Positions 4,759-6,630 of a stretch of DNA of 6,630 bases are shown piece after piece. The stretch is taken from positions 57,922 through 64,551 of the forward strand of contig DPGK01000023.1 of the NCBI GenBank assembly GCA_003523225.1, written 5' to 3'. This stretch comes from Clostridiales bacterium. Lineage in GTDB: Bacteria > Bacillota > Clostridia > Oscillospirales > CAG-272. The notes beneath the pieces were generated by a model that saw only the letters and a list, made by a program, of their open reading frames with translations, did not search any database and was not told the DNA's origin. Position 1 is the stretch's first letter. Each line of letters begins with the position of its first letter. Position numbers and translations under genes: made by a program.

Positions 4759-5919
4759 TCAGTTCCTTGTTACGGTAACGATAAATCCGTCGTAATTGTT
4801 GCCCGAAACCGTGTACGGCAGGCTGGTGGGCACCGGCACGGAGGTAATGGCGCCGTCGGCAGTCTCGGCAGGGACATAATATATCTCGTATGTCACGCCG
4901 TCCTCGCCGTTTATGATATAATGAGTCCCCTCGTAGGTGTGCCGCGCCGCAAGCACGGCAAGATATTCCTCAAGGCAAAGGTCGTTGCGCATCATTGCCA
5001 GCGCGTGAGGATATCCCACGTACCGGTAATGGCAGGCGTAGTGATTTGACTTTGTTACCGTGAACTTGCTTTCGGGGTAGCGCTGAATGAAGCCGTACTT
5101 ATAGCAATTGGCGTTGAGCCACGAGTATATCTGGACACAGGAAGTGTCAGAGGAGGTAATGTAAGGGAAAGTATCGTTGTCAAGCCACGCACGGACGTCC
5201 ACGGATAGCCCCGTGTGGTGCTCGCTGCAGCCCTGCGGACATTCGGCGCTCGGCTTGTCGGAGTAAAGGGAATCCTGCACCTCGCCGGAACGGTATCCGC
5301 TGTTTTCGGTCAGATAAATATCCTGATTTTTAGTGGCGTCATAAAAATCGTCAAACATCCGGTTGAGGTTTAACGCCGTGCGCGCCGTCAGCATAATGTC
5401 ATAGGCGCACGAGAAGGAGTGAATGATTTTGCCCGACGCGGACGTTCCCCACTTTTCACTGCGGCTTCCGCGCAGCTCGATAAAATCAGTGGTCACGGGG
5501 AAAACATACTGATGCGTGTTATCCACCAGTATCAGCTCACCGCGATGGATCTCGGCGGAGCTCATGAGCTTTACGGTATAGCCCTCGGAAAGCCCCGAAG
5601 ACCCGGTGGTATCGGCAGTCGTGTCCGGGGCGGTGCTCTCAGGCGGCACATCTCCGGTCGTGGAGTCGCCTGAGGTATCTCCGCTGTTTACAAACACGGG
5701 CAGCTCTCCCGTACTGTCCGGCGGAAGCGTCGTGTCGCCTCCCGCACCGGTAAGCTCGCGGCATATCACCACCAGCGATACGATAAGCGCCGCCGCAAGC
5801 AGCACCATTATTGTTATAAGAACCGCCTGACGCCTTTTGCGTCTTTTTTCACGCTGCGCCCGGGTATTAAGCTGTGAGTTCATCTTAAAAGCCCGTGTAT
5901 TCGAATCGCGGTCGTTCAT
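4759..5919 (-). CDS. Membrane-anchored M15/VanY-fold protein, probable inactive D-Ala-D-Ala peptidase
   Basis: This 386-residue protein has a basic cytoplasmic start (ending KRRKRRQ, 25-31), one transmembrane helix (32-52), a Thr/Ser/Asp/Pro linker (about 56-112) and an extracellular domain. The domain has the M15B/VanY landmarks: SGYRS (207-211), SEHHTGLSVD (232-241) with zinc ligands His234 and Asp241, and HYRYVGYPHA (297-306) with third ligand His297, then LCLEEYL. Family members cleave the terminal D-Ala of peptidoglycan stem peptides using a Glu three residues before that last His (usually EPWH). Here the tetrad is YACH, so Tyr294 replaces the Glu; the surrounding alignment is gap-free and the frame is clean. 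An extra 60-70 residues follow the domain. The start has GGGAGG 8 bases upstream. The gene is first of a likely two-gene operon with the lipoprotein, 117 bases after pnp. Wall binding without cleavage, or altered chemistry, is inferred. Confidence 0.85.
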   Translation of the reverse strand: MNDRDSNTRAFKMNSQLNTRAQREKRRKRRQAVLITIMVLLAAALIVSLVVICRELTGAGGDTTLPPDSTGELPVFVNSGDTSGDSTTGDVPPESTAPDTTADTTGSSGLSEGYTVKLMSSAEIHRGELILVDNTHQYVFPVTTDFIELRGSRSEKWGTSASGKIIHSFSCAYDIMLTARTALNLNRMFDDFYDATKNQDIYLTENSGYRSGEVQDSLYSDKPSAECPQGCSEHHTGLSVDVRAWLDNDTFPYITSSDTSCVQIYSWLNANCYKYGFIQRYPESKFTVTKSNHYACHYRYVGYPHALAMMRNDLCLEEYLAVLAARHTYEGTHYIINGEDGVTYEIYYVPAETADGAITSVPVPTSLPYTVSGNNYDGFIVTVTRN

Positions 5920-5956
5920 TATGCCTTCCTCCCTGAAATTGGTTTTGTTTGGATAA

Positions 5957-6006
5957 CCCGCCGTGCATATAGTTTTCGTTGATTACCAAAAAATATGCGC
6001 GGCGGG
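5957..6006. other. Long inverted repeat between pnp and the M15-like gene
   Basis: Fourteen-base arms (5957-5970 and 5993-6006) surround a 22-base AT-rich loop. All 14 pairs form in a + strand RNA with one G-U pair; a - strand RNA has one mismatch. No T-run follows it leftward, so it is an imperfect candidate for the pnp terminator, though it may still protect or process the 3' end. The candidate promoter of the M15-like gene lies within it. Confidence 0.5.
5970..5998 (-). promoter_or_regulatory. Candidate sporulation-type (sigma-G-like) promoter of the M15-like gene
   Basis: On the - strand GCATA (5994-5998) and AAAACTA (5970-5976) are 17 bases apart. This resembles the Bacillus sigma-G pattern of GYATA and CATnnTA, with 5 of 7 bases matching CATACTA. 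It would give a leader of about 45 bases. No good sigma-A promoter is seen in the gap. The site is short and the match partial, so this is tentative. Confidence 0.25.
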
Positions 6007-6036
6007 CAGCTATTTTATTGAAATGTCAGCGGAAAA

Positions 6037-6630
6037 TCAGCCCTGAGCATCTCTTATCGAGAAGTCCATGCGTCCCTTCTTGTCAAGACCTATATACTTG
6101 ACCTTTACGACGTCTCCGAGCTTCAGCACGTCCTCGACCTTGTCTATGCGGTGGTCGGTGATGCGGGAAATGTGTACCATTCCCTCCTTGCCGGGCGCGT
6201 ACTCGACAAAGCAGCCGAACTCCTTGATGCCCGTGACCTTTCCGGTGTAAACGGTGCCGACCACAGGCTCAAAGCAGATGGCGTCGATGGTCGCCTTGGC
6301 GGCGTCGGCGGAGGCGCGGTTGACGGCGGCGATGTAGACAGTACCGTCATCCTCGATGTCGATCTTGGCGCCGGTATCGGCTACGATCTTCTGAATGACC
6401 GAGCCGCCCTTGCCTATGACCTCGCGGATCTTATCGGGGTCGATGTGGATAGTCATCATCTTGGGAGCGTACTCGGAAACCTCGGCGCGGGGCGCGGGAA
6501 TTGCCTTGAGCAGTACCTCGTCGATGATATAGTCGCGTCCGGCATGAGTCATTTCAAGCGCGGACTTAATGATCTCGGGAGTAAGTCCGTCAATCTTGAG
6601 ATCCATCTGAATGGAGGTGATACCCTTGTG
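6037..6630 (-). CDS. pnp: Polynucleotide phosphorylase, C-terminal part (partial)
   Basis: PNPase degrades RNA 3'-5' by phosphorolysis and works as a trimer. Only the last 198 residues are here; the frame stays open to the window edge (HKGITSIQM), so the Met at 6606 is internal and not the start. Seen in order: the end of the second RNase PH domain (MDLKIDGLTPEIIKSALE, 9-26), a linker with PAPRAEVSEYAPKM, a KH domain with the GKGG loop and TGAKIDIEDDGTVYIAA (about 70-105), and an S1 RNA-binding domain (VYTGKVTGIKEFGCFVEY to FSIRDAQG, about 125-198). The protein ends right at the S1 domain, as in many Firmicutes. The upstream part, and probably rpsO, lie outside the window. Nothing looks broken. 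Confidence 0.97.
   Translation of the reverse strand, partial: HKGITSIQMDLKIDGLTPEIIKSALEMTHAGRDYIIDEVLLKAIPAPRAEVSEYAPKMMTIHIDPDKIREVIGKGGSVIQKIVADTGAKIDIEDDGTVYIAAVNRASADAAKATIDAICFEPVVGTVYTGKVTGIKEFGCFVEYAPGKEGMVHISRITDHRIDKVEDVLKLGDVVKVKYIGLDKKGRMDFSIRDAQG

Noticed and set aside
5606..5830. + strand Ser/Val-rich open frame opposite the M15-like linker
   Set aside because: Its composition is the antisense of a repetitive Thr/Asp/Pro linker, not an independent gene.
6604..6606. Met codon as the start of a 189-residue KH-S1 protein
   Set aside because: The frame continues to the window edge with HKGITSIQ, which is standard PNPase sequence before this Met.
1..6630. CRISPR array, insertion sequence, tRNA or phage-like signal
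   Set aside because: No regularly spaced repeats, transposase motifs, cloverleaf folds or target-site duplications were found on either strand.

Overview
The window suggests a Gram-positive, moderately GC-rich endospore-forming member of the Clostridia, probably of the Ruminococcaceae/Oscillospiraceae type. The grounds are a recognisable SpoIVB sporulation peptidase, strong AGGAG-type ribosome binding sites, sigma-A-like promoters (TTGACA/TATAAT), a lipoprotein with a Thr/Ser/Pro linker, and a small protein with a sortase-like tail. The genus cannot be told from this sequence. Two of the six genes, SpoIVB and the PNPase C-terminus, are certain from conserved motifs. A MarR regulator and an M15-fold wall protein are clear at family level. 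A solute-binding lipoprotein is likely. Two small membrane proteins have no known function.

Layout: 1-146 is non-coding with inverted repeats. 147-782 (-) encodes a MarR regulator with an unusual N-terminal extension; it has its own promoter and a dyad over the -10 box. Divergent from it, 1030-2112 (+) encodes SpoIVB (PDZ plus S55 serine peptidase), followed by a stem-loop region that ends in a probable bidirectional terminator. Everything to the right reads leftwards (-): a small secreted/anchored protein (2308-2559) with a near-consensus promoter; an 89-residue tail-anchored protein (2880-3149) with its own promoter and a strong strand-specific terminator; a solute-binding-type lipoprotein (3207-4703); an M15/VanY-fold membrane-anchored protein (4759-5919); and the C-terminal third of polynucleotide phosphorylase (6037 to the window edge).

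The M15-like gene and the lipoprotein gene are 55 bases apart on the same strand and probably form one cell-surface operon. The first product is anchored by an N-terminal helix and the second by a lipid, and both hold their domain away from the membrane on a low-complexity linker. The M15-like protein keeps all three zinc ligands but has Tyr where the catalytic Glu should be. It is therefore a candidate wall-binding pseudo-enzyme, paired with a solute-binding protein that has no permease gene beside it. This pair, and the very short SPDTAD-tailed protein, are the parts most likely to hold something undescribed. No CRISPR array, transposon, tRNA or rRNA was seen.
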